Assembly (NCBI RefSeq): GCF_009826895.1
Contig: NZ_WUMV01000003.1
Coordinates: forward strand, 434,001-498,000
DNA length: 64,000 nucleotides
Source of the DNA: Stappia sediminis
Lineage (GTDB): Bacteria; Pseudomonadota; Alphaproteobacteria; Rhizobiales; Stappiaceae
Reading direction: 5' to 3'
Part shown: in pieces, positions 9,686 through 19,706 of the stretch
Layout of the letters: each line of letters begins with the position of its first letter
Position numbering within the stretch: the first letter of the stretch is position 1
Notes under the pieces: generated by a model
What the model saw: the letters and a program-made list of their open reading frames with translations, nothing else
Told to the model about the DNA's origin: nothing
Databases searched by the model: none
Translations under genes and position numbers: made by a program

Positions 9686-10639
9686 TCAGAGATTGCGGCC
9701 GATCTTGAGGAATTTTTCCCGCCGCTGCTTTCGGATTTCCTCCGCCGGCATCTCGTCGAACCGCTTCAGCGCGGCCTCGATCGCGCCGCCGGCGCGGTCG
9801 ATGACGATCTCCTTGGCGCGGTGCGCCCCGCCAAGCGGTTCTTCCACGATCTCGTCGATAATGCCGAGCTTCATGAGGTCCTGGGCGGTGATCTTCATGT
9901 TGGTTGCTGCGTCCTGCGCCCGCGCGCTGTCGCGCCAGAGGATCGAGGCTCCGGCTTCCGGCGAGATCACGCTGTAGATCGCATGCTCCAGCATTGCGAC
10001 GTGGTTGGCGGTCGCGATCGCGATTGCGCCGCCCGAGCCGCCTTCACCGATCACGAGCGCCACATTCGGCGTGTCGAGCATGAGGCAGGCATCGGTGGAG
10101 CGCGCGATCGCCTCCGCCTGGCCGCGCTCTTCCGCACCGATGCCGGGATAGGCGCCGGCGGTATCGACCAGCGAGATGACCGGAAGGCCGAAGCGTCCGG
10201 CAAGCTCCATGATGCGCACCGCCTTGCGGTAGCCTTCGGGCCTTGCCATGCCGAAGTTGCGTTTCAGGCGCGATTGGGTGTCGTTGCCCTTTTCCTGCCC
10301 GATGACGGCGACCGAACGCCCGCGAAACCGCCCCAACCCCGCGACAACCGCGGCGTCCTCGGAAAACTTCCGGTCGCCTGCAAGTGGCGAGAAGTCCTCG
10401 ATCAGGGCCTCTATGTAGTCGATGGCATGCGGCCGGTCCGGGTGGCGTGCCACAAGCGTTTTTTGCCAGGGTGTCAGCTTCGCGTAGATGTCTTTCAGCG
10501 CCTGGTCGGCCTTGGTCTGCAGCCGCGAAATCTCCTCGTCTACATCGACCGCCTCGCCGCTTTGCGCGAGCGACTGCAACTCGTGGACCTTGCCGGCAAG
10601 ATCGGCGACCGGCTTTTCGAATTCGAGGAAGCTGTGCAT
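9686..10639 (-). CDS. accA: Acetyl-CoA carboxylase carboxyltransferase subunit alpha
   Basis: This 317-residue protein is AccA. With AccD it transfers the carboxyl group from carboxybiotin to acetyl-CoA to make malonyl-CoA, the first step of fatty acid synthesis. It opens with the usual MHSFLEFEKPVADL. It carries the crotonase-like core GRSVAVIGQEKG, the NFGMARPEGYRKA segment, DTAGAYPGIGAEERGQ and IGEGGSGGA, and ends in the helical KIGRNL tail. The length is standard. It is a single gene here, followed by a hairpin. accD is not in the window. Confidence 0.97.
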   Translation of the reverse strand: MHSFLEFEKPVADLAGKVHELQSLAQSGEAVDVDEEISRLQTKADQALKDIYAKLTPWQKTLVARHPDRPHAIDYIEALIEDFSPLAGDRKFSEDAAVVAGLGRFRGRSVAVIGQEKGNDTQSRLKRNFGMARPEGYRKAVRIMELAGRFGLPVISLVDTAGAYPGIGAEERGQAEAIARSTDACLMLDTPNVALVIGEGGSGGAIAIATANHVAMLEHAIYSVISPEAGASILWRDSARAQDAATNMKITAQDLMKLGIIDEIVEEPLGGAHRAKEIVIDRAGGAIEAALKRFDEMPAEEIRKQRREKFLKIGRNL

Positions 10640-10777
10640 GGGTTCAATATCTCGTGGATGGTGCCGGCAACGGGCCTGGGTGATGGACCCAAGGTTACCC
10701 GGTTGCGTTGCGGCGCGACACTGGCGAGAGCGGGCGCCGCTGTCAAGGCTGCAAAGCGGTGCGCCGGCGTGGCGGCA

Positions 10778-11629
10778 TCAGCGGGCCGCGGTGTCCTTGC
10801 CGCCGTAAACCTTTATTCGGTTGGCTTCCACCACCAGCGTTCCGGTCGCGGTCGCCATCTGGATGCGATAGGGCACGAAAACCCGGCTCTTGCCGAGCGG
10901 GGCGAGCCAGGCCTCCATATAACGGTTTTCGATGCCCGACGCCTTGATCCGTGACGGGCGGTGGCCGGCGACGGGGATCCAGCGCGCCTCGCACACCACC
11001 ACCGGGCCGTCGTAGCCGCGCCCTGAAACCTCGCGCATTTCCTTGTAGGAAAGCTGGATGTCGAAGCGGGTCCAGCCGTCGTAGACCGGAAGCGTGCGAT
11101 CGCAGACGGCTTCGTTCTTCGCGCCCTTGTTGGCCGGAACGGGCATGAGGATCGCGCTCAGCGGATCGACGACCTTGCGGGTATGCTGCGGCGTGACCTT
11201 GATGCGTTCCGGGCTTTTCTTGAGCTTCGGCGTGACGTCGGCGGATTTCACCCGGCCTCCGCCGAGCGCGATGTCGACATAGAAATCGCGGTCTGCCGCG
11301 CGCGAGGCCATCGTATAGCGCGACGGGCGCACATTGTCTCGTCCGAGCCAGCCGGATGCCTGTGCGCCGCCCTTGCCGGTGGAGAAGATCGTGCCGATGC
11401 CGGCCGGCTCCATACCGGCTTTCGCCGAATAGGCGTTGCCCTGCACGACAAGCGAGAGGGAACCCCGGGCGATCTTCAGGCCCGCCACCGTGACATCGTA
11501 GACGCCGCCGAGGCGCGCCGTTTGCGCCGAAGCGCCCTGAGCCACCGCTGCGAGTGAAAACGCCGAAATGGCCGCGGCGGCCACGAGGTGCGCGGCAAAA
11601 CTGCGGATCGGCTTGGTGAATTGGCTCAT
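10778..11629 (-). CDS. DUF3108-domain protein, exported
   Basis: The ATG at 11629 gives 283 residues with a signal peptide ending near AQGASAQ (about residue 36). An upstream in-frame start at 11656 would add nine residues but is less likely. The mature part is beta-rich and matches DUF3108 proteins of alphaproteobacteria. These are predicted periplasmic proteins of unknown function, often next to rpmB as here. Only one Cys pair is obvious (VCDR near 174 and VVCE near 212), which could form a disulfide. It is transcribed divergently from rpmB. Confidence 0.82.
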   Translation of the reverse strand: MSQFTKPIRSFAAHLVAAAAISAFSLAAVAQGASAQTARLGGVYDVTVAGLKIARGSLSLVVQGNAYSAKAGMEPAGIGTIFSTGKGGAQASGWLGRDNVRPSRYTMASRAADRDFYVDIALGGGRVKSADVTPKLKKSPERIKVTPQHTRKVVDPLSAILMPVPANKGAKNEAVCDRTLPVYDGWTRFDIQLSYKEMREVSGRGYDGPVVVCEARWIPVAGHRPSRIKASGIENRYMEAWLAPLGKSRVFVPYRIQMATATGTLVVEANRIKVYGGKDTAAR

Positions 11630-11822
11630 GACACTCGGCACTCTTTGTTCCTCCATGCCGGCGGCGGCTGCGGTTTTTTCTGGATTGCGCGCCTCCGTCC
11701 GGCGGGCCCCATGGCCCGTGGCGGAGTTTCGCCAAATGCGGTAACCGCATGGTTAATGTACTGCAAACGAGGCTCGCCCGCCATGCGGCAGTGTTAATTC
11801 GGTAAACGCGGCGCGACTCCGC

Positions 11823-11851
11823 TTGACCTTGCAGCCCATGATGCTTATACG
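11823..11851 (+). promoter_or_regulatory. Sigma-70 promoter of rpmB
   Basis: A -35 box TTGACC (11823-11828) and a -10 box TATACG (11846-11851) are separated by exactly 17 bases. Transcription would start near 11858, leaving a leader of about 110 bases. The leader contains a GGCCTC-TGGC-GAGGCC hairpin at 11931-11946. The wider gap 11630-11970 holds no gene. Confidence 0.75.
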
Positions 11852-11970
11852 ATCCCGACTTTCCAATCAGCGCCGGGCGCGAGATTGCCGGACCGAAAGG
11901 GCCCGCACCGCTCCGGTTTTACGTGTTTGCGGCCTCTGGCGAGGCCGTTGCGAAACAAGAAGGTGACCAA

Positions 11971-12264
11971 ATGGCCCGCCGTTGCGAACTCACCGGCAAG
12001 GACGTGATGACCGGCAACAATGTCAGTCACGCCAACAACAAGTCCCGCCGCCGTTTTCTGCCGAATCTGTGCAATGTGTCGCTGATTTCCGACACGCTTG
12101 GCGAAACCGTGAAGCTGCGCATTTCCGCGCATGCGCTTCGCACGGTGGAGCATCGCGGCGGTCTCGACGCGTTCCTGGCGAAGGCCGCCGACAGCGAACT
12201 GTCGCCGCGCGCTCGCATCCTGAAGCGCGAGATCAGGCGCCGCCAGGCTGAAGCCGCTGCGTAA
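11971..12264 (+). CDS. rpmB: 50S ribosomal protein L28
   Basis: The ATG at 11971 gives 97 residues starting [10 protein letters not shown], the normal L28 N-terminus. The longer frame from 11923 adds residues not found in the family. Motifs are [19 protein letters not shown] and the alphaproteobacterial C-terminal [10 protein letters not shown]. The ribosome binding site AAGAAGG precedes the start. A sigma-70 promoter lies upstream and a hairpin terminator follows, so the gene is probably monocistronic. Confidence 0.97.
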   Translation: MARRCELTGKDVMTGNNVSHANNKSRRRFLPNLCNVSLISDTLGETVKLRISAHALRTVEHRGGLDAFLAKAADSELSPRARILKREIRRRQAEAAA

Positions 12265-12292
12265 GATCGGCGTTTAAGCGCGATTGGAAGCC

Positions 12293-12316
12293 AGAGGCGC
12301 CCCGGCGCCTCTTTTC
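12293..12316 (+). terminator. Rho-independent terminator of rpmB
   Basis: An 8-bp perfect stem (AGAGGCGC / GCGCCTCT) with a four-base loop CCCG is followed by TTTT. It lies 28 bases past the rpmB stop codon. Confidence 0.8.
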
Positions 12317-12378
12317 GCGTTGGCGCGAGGCGGACTTGGCCTCTTTTTCAAAATCACCTTGCTCGGGACACTCCGAAA

Positions 12379-13032
12379 ATGACGGAATTCCGCCGGTTTT
12401 CTCCACTTTCCGCCCTTGTAGCCATGAGCGTGATGGTGGCTGTCGTCGTCGCCGCGAATATTCTCGTTCAATATCCGGTGATGGGCATGCTCGGGCCCAT
12501 AAATCTCGCGGATATCCTGACCTGGGGCGCCTTCACCTATCCGGCCGCCTTCCTCGTCAACGACCTGACGAACCGCCGTTTCGGCCCGGCCGCGGCGCGA
12601 AAGGTCGTGATCGCGGGCTTCGTTATGGCGGTGATACTTTCCATCTGGCTGGCGACGCCCAGGATCGCGATCGCCTCCGGTTCGGCCTTTCTTTTCGCCC
12701 AGCTTCTGGACATTGCGATCTTCGACAGGTTGCGCCTGCAGTCCTGGTGGAAGGCGCCGGTGATCTCGTCGCTCGTCGGCTCGTTCCTCGATACGGTTTT
12801 GTTCTTCAGCCTTGCTTTTGCTGGCGTTTTCGCGTCCGTCTTCGGTTTCGACGAACCGTTCGCGACCGAAGCGGCACCGCTTCTCGGCGCATTCGCGATC
12901 GAGGTTCCGCGCTGGGTTTCCTGGGCGCTCGGCGACTATGTGGTGAAGATCTTCGTCGCCACTGCCCTGCTTGCGCCCTACCGCGTCCTTCTGGCGGTTT
13001 TCGGCCTCAAGGCGAACCCTGCGGCGGCGTAA
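12379..13032 (+). CDS. yhhQ: Queuosine precursor transporter (VUT/DUF165 family)
   Basis: This 217-residue membrane protein belongs to the YhhQ/DUF165 family, whose members import queuosine precursors (preQ0/preQ1). It has about six membrane segments and the family landmarks ANILVQYP, FTYPAAFLVNDLTNRRFG, GSFLDTVLFF and the C-terminal GDYVVKIFVA. It follows the rpmB terminator, so it needs its own promoter. No preQ1 riboswitch was recognised in the 114-base gap. A GluQ-RS gene, which also acts on queuosine-containing tRNA, is elsewhere in the window (48059-48946). Confidence 0.88.
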   Translation: MTEFRRFSPLSALVAMSVMVAVVVAANILVQYPVMGMLGPINLADILTWGAFTYPAAFLVNDLTNRRFGPAAARKVVIAGFVMAVILSIWLATPRIAIASGSAFLFAQLLDIAIFDRLRLQSWWKAPVISSLVGSFLDTVLFFSLAFAGVFASVFGFDEPFATEAAPLLGAFAIEVPRWVSWALGDYVVKIFVATALLAPYRVLLAVFGLKANPAAA

Positions 13033-13098
13033 CCGGCCATCGGCGAGGTGAATTCCGGAAGGGTGGAATTCGCCGCCAAACGAGGCGAAAAAGGTTCT

Positions 13099-14142
13099 TC
13101 AGTTATCCGCCAGGCGAAATCTGAGGAGCAGGCTGCGCTGCAGGATCGATCTGTTGTCGTCCGACAGGAGCGTCAGGATCGTGTCGCCTGACGCGGTGGT
13201 ATGGACGGCGAGCGCCTCCATATTGTCGATCTGGTGGGCGAAGCCCGCCTCGACGATCGTCTCCCCGTCTATCACCGCCCCCGGCTTCAATTTATCCCCG
13301 TCGATACGGCGGATGCGCATGCCGATTCCGTGACGCAGGTTGAAGCGGCGCTCCAGCAAAAGCAGATCTCCGCCGGACAGGAAGGCGGCATCCGTCGCGT
13401 CGAAATCGTCATGCCGCCTGACCGTGAAGGTGCCGGGCACGGCGCCGCCGATCAAGAAGCCCTGCATATCGTCGTCGAAGGAAGCGCCGCGCTCGGCAAT
13501 CGCCACGAGTGTACCACCAAGCGGCCCGTCCGGGGATGAAGCGGCGATGGCTTCCAGCCCCTTGTTGTAGCGAAGCCGTTTTACGGCCTTCGGCAGGGAG
13601 AGGGGGACGGCCGGCTGCGAGGTGTCGAGCGGATAGCCGAAGGCGTAGACCGAATGATGGCCCTCGGCGGAAACCAGAAGGCGCGGGGTTTCGCCCGAAC
13701 GGTCGATCGTCACGGCTTCGGTATCGCCTCGCCCGGCAAGTACGAGCGGCGTTCCGTCGGGCCCCAGTATCGGCGCGACGTCGACCGGTGTAAGGCCGAG
13801 CGGGCGGCCCGCCTCGTCCTGACGGATTTCGCCCGAAACCCAGAGGCCATTGTCGGTCACCGCGATGAAGGATGCGCCGTCTTCCGAGACAACGAGCCCG
13901 GAAAGCCCGCCGACATGACGGTCGCGGGGCAACAGCTCCAGCCCGCCCAGAAATTCGAGCTTGCCGAAACGGTCCCGGTTCGCCTCGCCGATTCCGAAAT
14001 AGGGGACGGGCCTGGTATCGATGACCACCTTGCCGTCCGGCAGCTTAGGCGAGGCCGCAAGAACCGCGGGCGGGACAGGCGCCAGCCCGAGCAGCGCCCC
14101 GAGCAGCACCACGAGACCGGCAATGGCCGCGACGCGCCTCAT
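13099..14142 (-). CDS. Phytase-like / esterase-like secreted protein
   Basis: This 347-residue protein has a signal peptide (about residues 1-29) and a beta-propeller-like body. Landmarks are [41 protein letters not shown] and the late NMEALAVH. These match the 'esterase-like activity of phytase' family. The substrate is not known, and real phytase activity is doubtful for this group. Its start overlaps the cobT stop by four bases, so it is translationally coupled behind cobT. Confidence 0.85.
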   Translation of the reverse strand: MRRVAAIAGLVVLLGALLGLAPVPPAVLAASPKLPDGKVVIDTRPVPYFGIGEANRDRFGKLEFLGGLELLPRDRHVGGLSGLVVSEDGASFIAVTDNGLWVSGEIRQDEAGRPLGLTPVDVAPILGPDGTPLVLAGRGDTEAVTIDRSGETPRLLVSAEGHHSVYAFGYPLDTSQPAVPLSLPKAVKRLRYNKGLEAIAASSPDGPLGGTLVAIAERGASFDDDMQGFLIGGAVPGTFTVRRHDDFDATDAAFLSGGDLLLLERRFNLRHGIGMRIRRIDGDKLKPGAVIDGETIVEAGFAHQIDNMEALAVHTTASGDTILTLLSDDNRSILQRSLLLRFRLADN

Positions 14143-16037
14143 CGGTGCGCGGCGTGCCGCCTGCGGCCGGGACGTGACGGCTGGGGCGTCGTCTCCTCGT
14201 CGAAAAGATCGGCGAGCTGGTTGGTCATCGCGCCGGCAAGCTCCTCGGCATCGACGATGGTGACGGCCCGGCGGTAATAGCGCGTGACATCATGGCCGAT
14301 GCCGATGGCAATCAGCTCGACGGGCGAGCGCGTCTCGATGTCCTCGATCACCCAGCGCAGGTGCTTTTCAAGATAATTGCCGGGATTGACCGAAAGCGTG
14401 CAATCGTCGACCGGCGCACCGTCGGAGATCATCATCAGGATCTTGCGCTGCTCGGGTCGGCCAAGCAGGCGGTGATGCGCCCAGTCGAGCGCCTCGCCGT
14501 CGATGTTTTCCTTCAAAAGACCCTCGCGCATCATCAGCCCGAGGTTGCGCCGCGAGCGGCGGTAAGGCGAATCCGCCGACTTGTAGATGATGTGGCGCAG
14601 GTCGTTGAGCCGCCCCGGAGTTGCCGGTTTGCCGCGCTGGAGCCAGGACTCGCGCGACTGCCCGCCCTTCCAGGCGCGGGTGGTGAAGCCCAGGATCTCG
14701 ACCTTGACGCCGCAACGCTCCAGCGTGCGGGCGAGGATATCGGCACAGGTGGCGGCGACCGTGATCGGCCGCCCGCGCATGGAGCCGGAATTGTCGAGAA
14801 GCAGCGTCACCACCGTGTCGCGGAAATTGATGTCCGTCTCTTCCTTGAAGGCGAGAGGCTGCATCGGGTCGGTGACGACGCGGATCAGGCGGGCCGTGTC
14901 GAGGATGCCTTCCTCGAGATCGAAGTTCCACGAGCGGTTCTGCTGGGCAAGCAGCTTGCGCTGAAGCTTGTTGGCGAGGCGGGCGACCGCACCCTGGAGG
15001 TTCGTCAACTGCTTGTCGAGATAGCCGCGCAGCCGGTCAAGCTCGGCCTGATCGCAAAGATCCTCCGCCGTGACCGTCTCGTCGAATTCGGTGGTGAAAA
15101 CCTTGTAGTCGGGCCCTGGCGGCTGGTTGGAGAACGGCTGATCGCTGCGCGGCGTTTCGCCCGGCTCCTCGGCATCCATGTCGGCGTTTTCGTCGAACTC
15201 GTCGAAATCGCCGTCAAGCGCCTCGGTTTCGCCGGCCTCCTGCTCCTCGCCGGACATTTCCATTTCCTGCGGGGCGCCTTCCTCCTCGCCGGCATCCTCT
15301 TCGCCGTCGGCGGACGTTTCGGCGCGTTCGTTGCGGCCCTCGTTTTCGTCCTCGCCTTCCTGCTCCTCGTCCTCCGCCTCGTCGCCAAGCTCGTCTTCCA
15401 TGTCGAGCGCGGTAAGGACATTGCGAAGCTGGCTGGCGAAGGCCGATTGATCTTCAAGGCGCGTAATCAGCCGGTCGAGATCGCTGCCCGCCTTCTCCTC
15501 GATCCAGTCGCGCCACAGGTCGACGAGCTTTTCGGCGGATGCCGGCGGCTTGCGGCCGGTCAGCCGCTCGCGCACGACAAGGGCGAGCGCATCCTGCAAG
15601 GGGGCTTCCGAGCGGATGGAGATCTTGTCCGCGCCCGCCTTCTGGTAGCGGTCTTCCAGCATTGCCGAAAGATTGTCGGCGACACCCGGCATGCGGTTCG
15701 CGCCGACGGCATCGCAGCGCGCACGCTCCACCGCCTCGAAAATCTCGCGCCCCGCCTGGCCCTGGGGCATCAGCTTGCGGTGCACCGTGGCATCGTGGCA
15801 AGCGAGCTTCAAAGCCATGGAATCGCCGATGCCACGGGTAATCGCCACCTGCTCGTGCGTGAGCTTGCGCGGCGGCTCGGGCACGCGGGCGGTATTGCCG
15901 ACGAGCGAAGGCCGGTCGGCGGTGAACATGACTTCCAGTTCCGGATCGCCGGCGATGGCGCGCATGGCGCCCGAAACCGCCTGTTTCAGCGGCTCCGTCG
16001 TCGGCTGCTTCGGCTTCTCGGAGGGAGGCTGACGCAT
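14139..16037 (-). CDS. cobT: Cobaltochelatase subunit CobT
   Basis: This 632-residue protein is the CobT subunit of the ATP-dependent cobalt chelatase of aerobic cobalamin synthesis. It works with CobS and CobN. A long acidic linker (about residues 214-297) separates an N-terminal helical part from a C-terminal von Willebrand A domain. The metal site DNSGS is at 415-419. The length matches rhizobial CobT. cobS lies 26 bases upstream on the same strand. cobN is not in this window. Confidence 0.96.
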   Translation of the reverse strand: MRQPPSEKPKQPTTEPLKQAVSGAMRAIAGDPELEVMFTADRPSLVGNTARVPEPPRKLTHEQVAITRGIGDSMALKLACHDATVHRKLMPQGQAGREIFEAVERARCDAVGANRMPGVADNLSAMLEDRYQKAGADKISIRSEAPLQDALALVVRERLTGRKPPASAEKLVDLWRDWIEEKAGSDLDRLITRLEDQSAFASQLRNVLTALDMEDELGDEAEDEEQEGEDENEGRNERAETSADGEEDAGEEEGAPQEMEMSGEEQEAGETEALDGDFDEFDENADMDAEEPGETPRSDQPFSNQPPGPDYKVFTTEFDETVTAEDLCDQAELDRLRGYLDKQLTNLQGAVARLANKLQRKLLAQQNRSWNFDLEEGILDTARLIRVVTDPMQPLAFKEETDINFRDTVVTLLLDNSGSMRGRPITVAATCADILARTLERCGVKVEILGFTTRAWKGGQSRESWLQRGKPATPGRLNDLRHIIYKSADSPYRRSRRNLGLMMREGLLKENIDGEALDWAHHRLLGRPEQRKILMMISDGAPVDDCTLSVNPGNYLEKHLRWVIEDIETRSPVELIAIGIGHDVTRYYRRAVTIVDAEELAGAMTNQLADLFDEETTPQPSRPGRRRHAAHR

Positions 16038-16063
16038 TTAGAGGCTGGACCCCAGGCTCGTTG

Positions 16064-17050
16064 TTAGCTCATCACGACGTTGGTCGCCGATTCCGGCAGG
16101 TCCTCTCCGAAGCAGCGCTGATAGAACTCCGCGACCAGCGTGCGCTCCAGTTCGTCGCACTTGTTGAGGAAGGTGACGCGGAAGGCAAAGCCGAGGTCGC
16201 CGAAAATCTCCGCGTTTTCCGCCCAGGTGATGACCGTGCGCGGGCTCATGACGGTGGACAGGTCGCCGTTGATGAAGGCATTGCGCGTCATGTCCGCGAG
16301 GCGGACCATCTTGGAGACGATCGAGCGGCCTTCGGCACCCTGGTAGTGCTTTGCCTTGGCGAGAACGATCTCCACCTCGTTGTCATGCGGCAGGTAGTTC
16401 AGCGTGGTGACGATGGACCAGCGGTCCATCTGGCCCTGGTTGAGCTGCTGGGTGCCGTGATAGAGGCCGGACGTGTCGCCCAGGCCGACCGTATTAGCGG
16501 TCGCGAACAGGCGGAAGGCCGGATGCGGGCGGATGACGCGGTTCTGGTCGAGAAGCGTCAGGCGGCCCGAAACCTCAAGCACGCGCTGGATCACGAACAT
16601 GACGTCCGGACGGCCGGCGTCGTATTCGTCGAACACCAGGGCGACGTTGTTCTGAAGCGCCCAGGGCAGGATACCGTCCCGGAACTCCGTGATCTGCTGG
16701 CCGTCGCGAATGACGATCGCGTCCTTGCCGACGAGGTCGATACGGGAAATGTGGCTGTCGAGATTGACGCGCACGCAAGGCCAGTTGAGGCGGGCCGCGA
16801 CCTGCTCGATATGCGTCGATTTGCCCGTGCCGTGATAGCCCGTGACCATCACGCGGCGGTTCTTCGCGAAACCGGCGAGGATCGCGAGCGTCGTCGCGCG
16901 ATCGAACAGATAGTCGGGGTCAAGCTCGGGAACGTGCTCGTTTGCCTCGCTGTAGGCGGGAACTTCAAGGTCGGTGTCAAAACCGAAGAGTTCGCTCGCC
17001 TTCACCTTGGTATCGGGCAGGCCTTCGGCCGTCGTCATTGTCTCGGTCAT
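16064..17050 (-). CDS. cobS: Cobaltochelatase subunit CobS
   Basis: The ATG at 17050, with ribosome binding site GGAGGA seven bases before it, gives 328 residues, the usual CobS size. The longer frame from 17107 is unlikely. It is an AAA+ ATPase with Walker [10 protein letters not shown] at 71-79 and Walker [12 protein letters not shown]. It powers cobalt insertion into hydrogenobyrinic acid diamide together with CobT and CobN. The gene leads the cobS-cobT-phytase-like run on the minus strand, with the J-domain gene 221 bases upstream. Confidence 0.96.
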   Translation of the reverse strand: MTETMTTAEGLPDTKVKASELFGFDTDLEVPAYSEANEHVPELDPDYLFDRATTLAILAGFAKNRRVMVTGYHGTGKSTHIEQVAARLNWPCVRVNLDSHISRIDLVGKDAIVIRDGQQITEFRDGILPWALQNNVALVFDEYDAGRPDVMFVIQRVLEVSGRLTLLDQNRVIRPHPAFRLFATANTVGLGDTSGLYHGTQQLNQGQMDRWSIVTTLNYLPHDNEVEIVLAKAKHYQGAEGRSIVSKMVRLADMTRNAFINGDLSTVMSPRTVITWAENAEIFGDLGFAFRVTFLNKCDELERTLVAEFYQRCFGEDLPESATNVVMS

Positions 17051-17270
17051 CGGTCCTCCGCAGGCCCGCGTTTCTTCGCGGGCTGGCGCTGATTTCCATA
17101 AATTCATACACGCGGGAAAGCGCGCATACGAGGGAAGAGTTCGATCGCCCTAAATTGCATCTTCGAAGCCCCAAGGCAATCTGGCAGCCCGAAAATGCGT
17201 GCGATCCAATCGACTTAGCCCGTTCGCGGCTTACCATATGCGTGAACGGCCAAACCTTTTCGGGAACGGT

Positions 17271-17870
17271 CTAGCAGAAACCGGCCTTTTTCAGAAGAGT
17301 ATAGGCCTGAATGATCTGGCGAAGCCGCTCTTCCGACGAGCGATCGCCGCCGTTCGCATCGGGATGGTGGCGCTTCACAAGTTCTTTATAGCGCGCCTTG
17401 ATCTCGTTTCCGCGCTTGGCGTGATCGAGCCCGAGCGTTTCGAAGGCGCCCGCCTCCAGGGGTTTCAGCTTGGGCCGGCGCGGCGCTTCGGCATGCCGCC
17501 GCCAGGCGTTGTGGTAAGACCGGTATCCGGTGTGCGACTGCGTGCCCGAGGACGCGCCGTTCGCCCCGGCGGCCTTGGAGTTGACGCCCATCTTCCAGGT
17601 TGGCCGATGGCCGGTGGTCGCGGCCTTTTGCCACTGGCGCACGCGGTCGTCGTCCATGCCGGCGAAATAATTGTAGGACTTGTTGTATTCGCGGACATGG
17701 TCGATGCAGAAGTTCAGGTACTCGCCCTCGCGATCGCGCCCCTTGGGCGCGCGATGGGTGCCGGCGCGGGTGCAGCCGTCCCATTGGCACTCCTGGTGCC
17801 GATCCTCCGCAACCCGTTCCTGGTCGGGCTTGACGCGGATGCGATCGAATATCTTCGAGTCGAGCTTCAT
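17271..17870 (-). CDS. J-domain (DnaJ-like) protein
   Basis: The ATG at 17870 (MKLDSKIFDRIRVKPD) gives 199 residues. Longer starts add an unrelated tail. Unlike classical DnaJ, the J domain is at the C-terminus (about residues 138-199), with the HPD motif in KRHHPDANGGD. The N-terminal part contains CQWDGCTRAGTHRAP and FCIDHVREYN, so Cys and His residues there may bind metal. J domains stimulate Hsp70 ATPase activity. The client is unknown. Position next to cobS and divergent from bolA is typical for Hyphomicrobiales. Confidence 0.9.
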   Translation of the reverse strand: MKLDSKIFDRIRVKPDQERVAEDRHQECQWDGCTRAGTHRAPKGRDREGEYLNFCIDHVREYNKSYNYFAGMDDDRVRQWQKAATTGHRPTWKMGVNSKAAGANGASSGTQSHTGYRSYHNAWRRHAEAPRRPKLKPLEAGAFETLGLDHAKRGNEIKARYKELVKRHHPDANGGDRSSEERLRQIIQAYTLLKKAGFC

Positions 17871-18010
17871 GGACCGATTATGTGAATGTGAGGCATTGCC
17901 TACAAGCCGGGAAGACGCCACCCGGCGAAAGCGAAGCGATTAGATATGAGATTGTCGCCCTGCTTCGCAAGGTCTTGACGACATTTCCCGGGCGGGCGAA
18001 AACGCGAATC

Positions 18011-18310
18011 ATGAGCATGCGCGAAACCATGGAAGCCAGGCTGCGGGAGACGTTTTCTCCGCAACAGCTGGAAGTGATTGACGAATCCGAACGCCACCGG
18101 GGTCATTCCGGCTGGCGCGAGGGCGGCGAGACACATTTTCGCGTGAGGATCGTTGCAGAAGCCTTTACGGGCATGAACCGCCTTGCGCGCCACCGCGCCG
18201 TAAACGCCTGCCTCGACGCCGAGCTGAAGGGTGGCGTGCATGCGCTCGCCATCGAAGCGCGCTCGCCGGACGAGACCGACCCCAGGACCGTGAAGGTTTC
18301 GGGCCCCTGA
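18011..18310 (+). CDS. BolA-family protein
   Basis: The ATG at 18011 (MSMRETMEARL) gives 99 residues, a normal BolA length. A longer frame from 17882 is not conserved-looking. The BolA fold is seen in FSPQQLEVIDES, HSGWREGGETHFRVRIVAEAF and RHRAVNACL, with the conserved His residues. BolA proteins partner monothiol glutaredoxins in iron-sulfur and iron homeostasis. No glutaredoxin gene is in the window. It is divergent from the J-domain gene with a 140-base gap. Confidence 0.92.
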   Translation: MSMRETMEARLRETFSPQQLEVIDESERHRGHSGWREGGETHFRVRIVAEAFTGMNRLARHRAVNACLDAELKGGVHALAIEARSPDETDPRTVKVSGP

Positions 18311-18384
18311 GAAAAGGTTTTGGCGTTCATCCGGTTTGAAGGTGAGCGTAATGACTTCCCAGGCGGCCATCGCCCGGCGGCCCG

Positions 18385-19080
18385 TCAATCGCCCGCGTGG
18401 CGAAGGGCTGCTGCGGCCGCGACGGGACCGATGACGGCGGAAATCAGCGTCAGCGCGCACAAGAAAAGGAACGGCGTCAGGAAGGGCGTCGGCTCCGTGA
18501 CCGCAGCATCGGCTGCACTCACGCCGAAGATCAGGACGGGGATTGCGATCGGCACGACGAGGACGGCAAGCAGCAGCCCGCCGCGCCGAAGCGACACCGT
18601 GAGTGCCGCGCCGATGGCCCCGATCAGCGTGAGCGCGGGCGTGCCGACGAGAAGGGTCAGTGTCACCGCGCCCATGGCGACGGGTTCGAGGTTCAGGAAT
18701 ATCGCCAGCACGGGCGCTGCGACGACGAGCGGCAGGCCCGTGCCCGCCCAGTGCGACAGGCATTTCAGAAGCACCACGAGTTCCAGCGGGCGGCCCGACA
18801 TGAGAATGAGATCGAGCGAGCCGTCGTCGCGATCGGCCTGAAACAGGCGGTCGAGGCCTAAAAGCGTCGCCAGCAGCGCGCCGATCCACAAGATGGCAGG
18901 GCCGATGCGCGCCAGAAGGTTCAGGTCCGGCCCGACGCCGAAGGGAATGACGGTGACGACGGCGAGGAAGAACAGCACGCCGATCAGCGCGCCCCCGCCG
19001 ACGCGCACCGAAAGCCGCAGTTCCCTCGCGAAAAGTGCCGCGATCCATCCTTGCGTCGCGCCGCTCGTCCGCTCACTCAT
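18385..19080 (-). CDS. ccmB: Heme exporter membrane protein CcmB
   Basis: The ATG at 19080 (MSERTSG) gives 231 residues. It has about six membrane segments typical of CcmB. Landmarks are ARELRLSVRVGGG, LLGLDRLFQADRDDGSLDLILMSGRP and LSHWAGTGLPL. With CcmA and CcmC it forms the ABC-type complex of cytochrome c maturation system I, which releases holo-CcmE. It overlaps ccmA by four bases. The partner genes ccmC, ccmD and ccmG are about 11 kb away, which is unusual. Confidence 0.94.
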   Translation of the reverse strand: MSERTSGATQGWIAALFARELRLSVRVGGGALIGVLFFLAVVTVIPFGVGPDLNLLARIGPAILWIGALLATLLGLDRLFQADRDDGSLDLILMSGRPLELVVLLKCLSHWAGTGLPLVVAAPVLAIFLNLEPVAMGAVTLTLLVGTPALTLIGAIGAALTVSLRRGGLLLAVLVVPIAIPVLIFGVSAADAAVTEPTPFLTPFLFLCALTLISAVIGPVAAAAALRHAGD

Positions 19081-19706
19081 AGGGCAGCCTCCATCCGCAA
19101 GGACCGCATGGCTGCAAGGCCGAGGTTCTGATGCGTCGCGGCGACGATCAGCCCGCCGGAATCGAGATGCGCGGTCATGAGAGCGACGAGTTTTTCCTCC
19201 GACGCCGCATCGAGCGCCGAAGTCGGCTCGTCGAGCAGCCACACCGGGCGCGGCACCGTCAAAAGCCTTGCAAGCGAAAGCCGCCGCCGCTGGCCGGCGG
19301 AAAGATAGGCCGCCGGCAGATGCGCCGTGTGGCCGATGCCGAGCGCATCGAGCGCTTCCATCGCCGCCATCGCCTCATGCGCGCCGTCGAGGCCGGGAGC
19401 GGGTGCTGAGAAGGATCGCCAGAAATCGAGATTTTCGAGAACGCTCAGTGCGGGTTTCAGCGCATCCTGGTGGCCGAAATAGTGGCAGTGCTCGGCAACC
19501 GTGAACTCCGCCTCGCCGCCGTCCACGCGGATTTCGCCTTCGCAATGCCGCACGAGGCCGGCCAGGACACGCAGCAGGCTCGACTTGCCGACGCCGTTCG
19601 GCCCGGTCACCGCCAGCGCCTCTCCTCGCCCAAGCGAAAAGGAGACGCCTTCGAAGACCCTGCGCCCGCCGCGGTCGCAGGCAAGCTTTTCGGCGGTGAG
19701 CTGCAT
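19077..19706 (-). CDS. ccmA: Heme exporter ATP-binding protein CcmA
   Basis: The ATG at 19706 (MQLTAEKL) gives 209 residues. A start at 19736 would add ten. It is a small ABC ATPase with Walker A GPNGVGKSS, signature LSAGQRRRLSLARL, Walker B VWLLDEPTSALD and the switch His in ATHQ. CcmA supplies the energy for release of heme-loaded CcmE in cytochrome c maturation. It is divergent from acnA, across a 398-base gap. That arrangement is common in Rhizobiales, but there ccmC, ccmD and ccmG usually follow directly. Confidence 0.94.
   Translation of the reverse strand: MQLTAEKLACDRGGRRVFEGVSFSLGRGEALAVTGPNGVGKSSLLRVLAGLVRHCEGEIRVDGGEAEFTVAEHCHYFGHQDALKPALSVLENLDFWRSFSAPAPGLDGAHEAMAAMEALDALGIGHTAHLPAAYLSAGQRRRLSLARLLTVPRPVWLLDEPTSALDAASEEKLVALMTAHLDSGGLIVAATHQNLGLAAMRSLRMEAAL

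Noticed and set aside
12265-12378. preQ1 riboswitch ahead of the queuosine-precursor transporter
   Set aside because: The gap is mostly the rpmB terminator. No preQ1 aptamer pattern was seen.
14292-16067. 591-codon open frame on the plus strand over cobT
   Set aside because: Antisense shadow with an Arg/Leu-rich composition. cobT is clear on the other strand.
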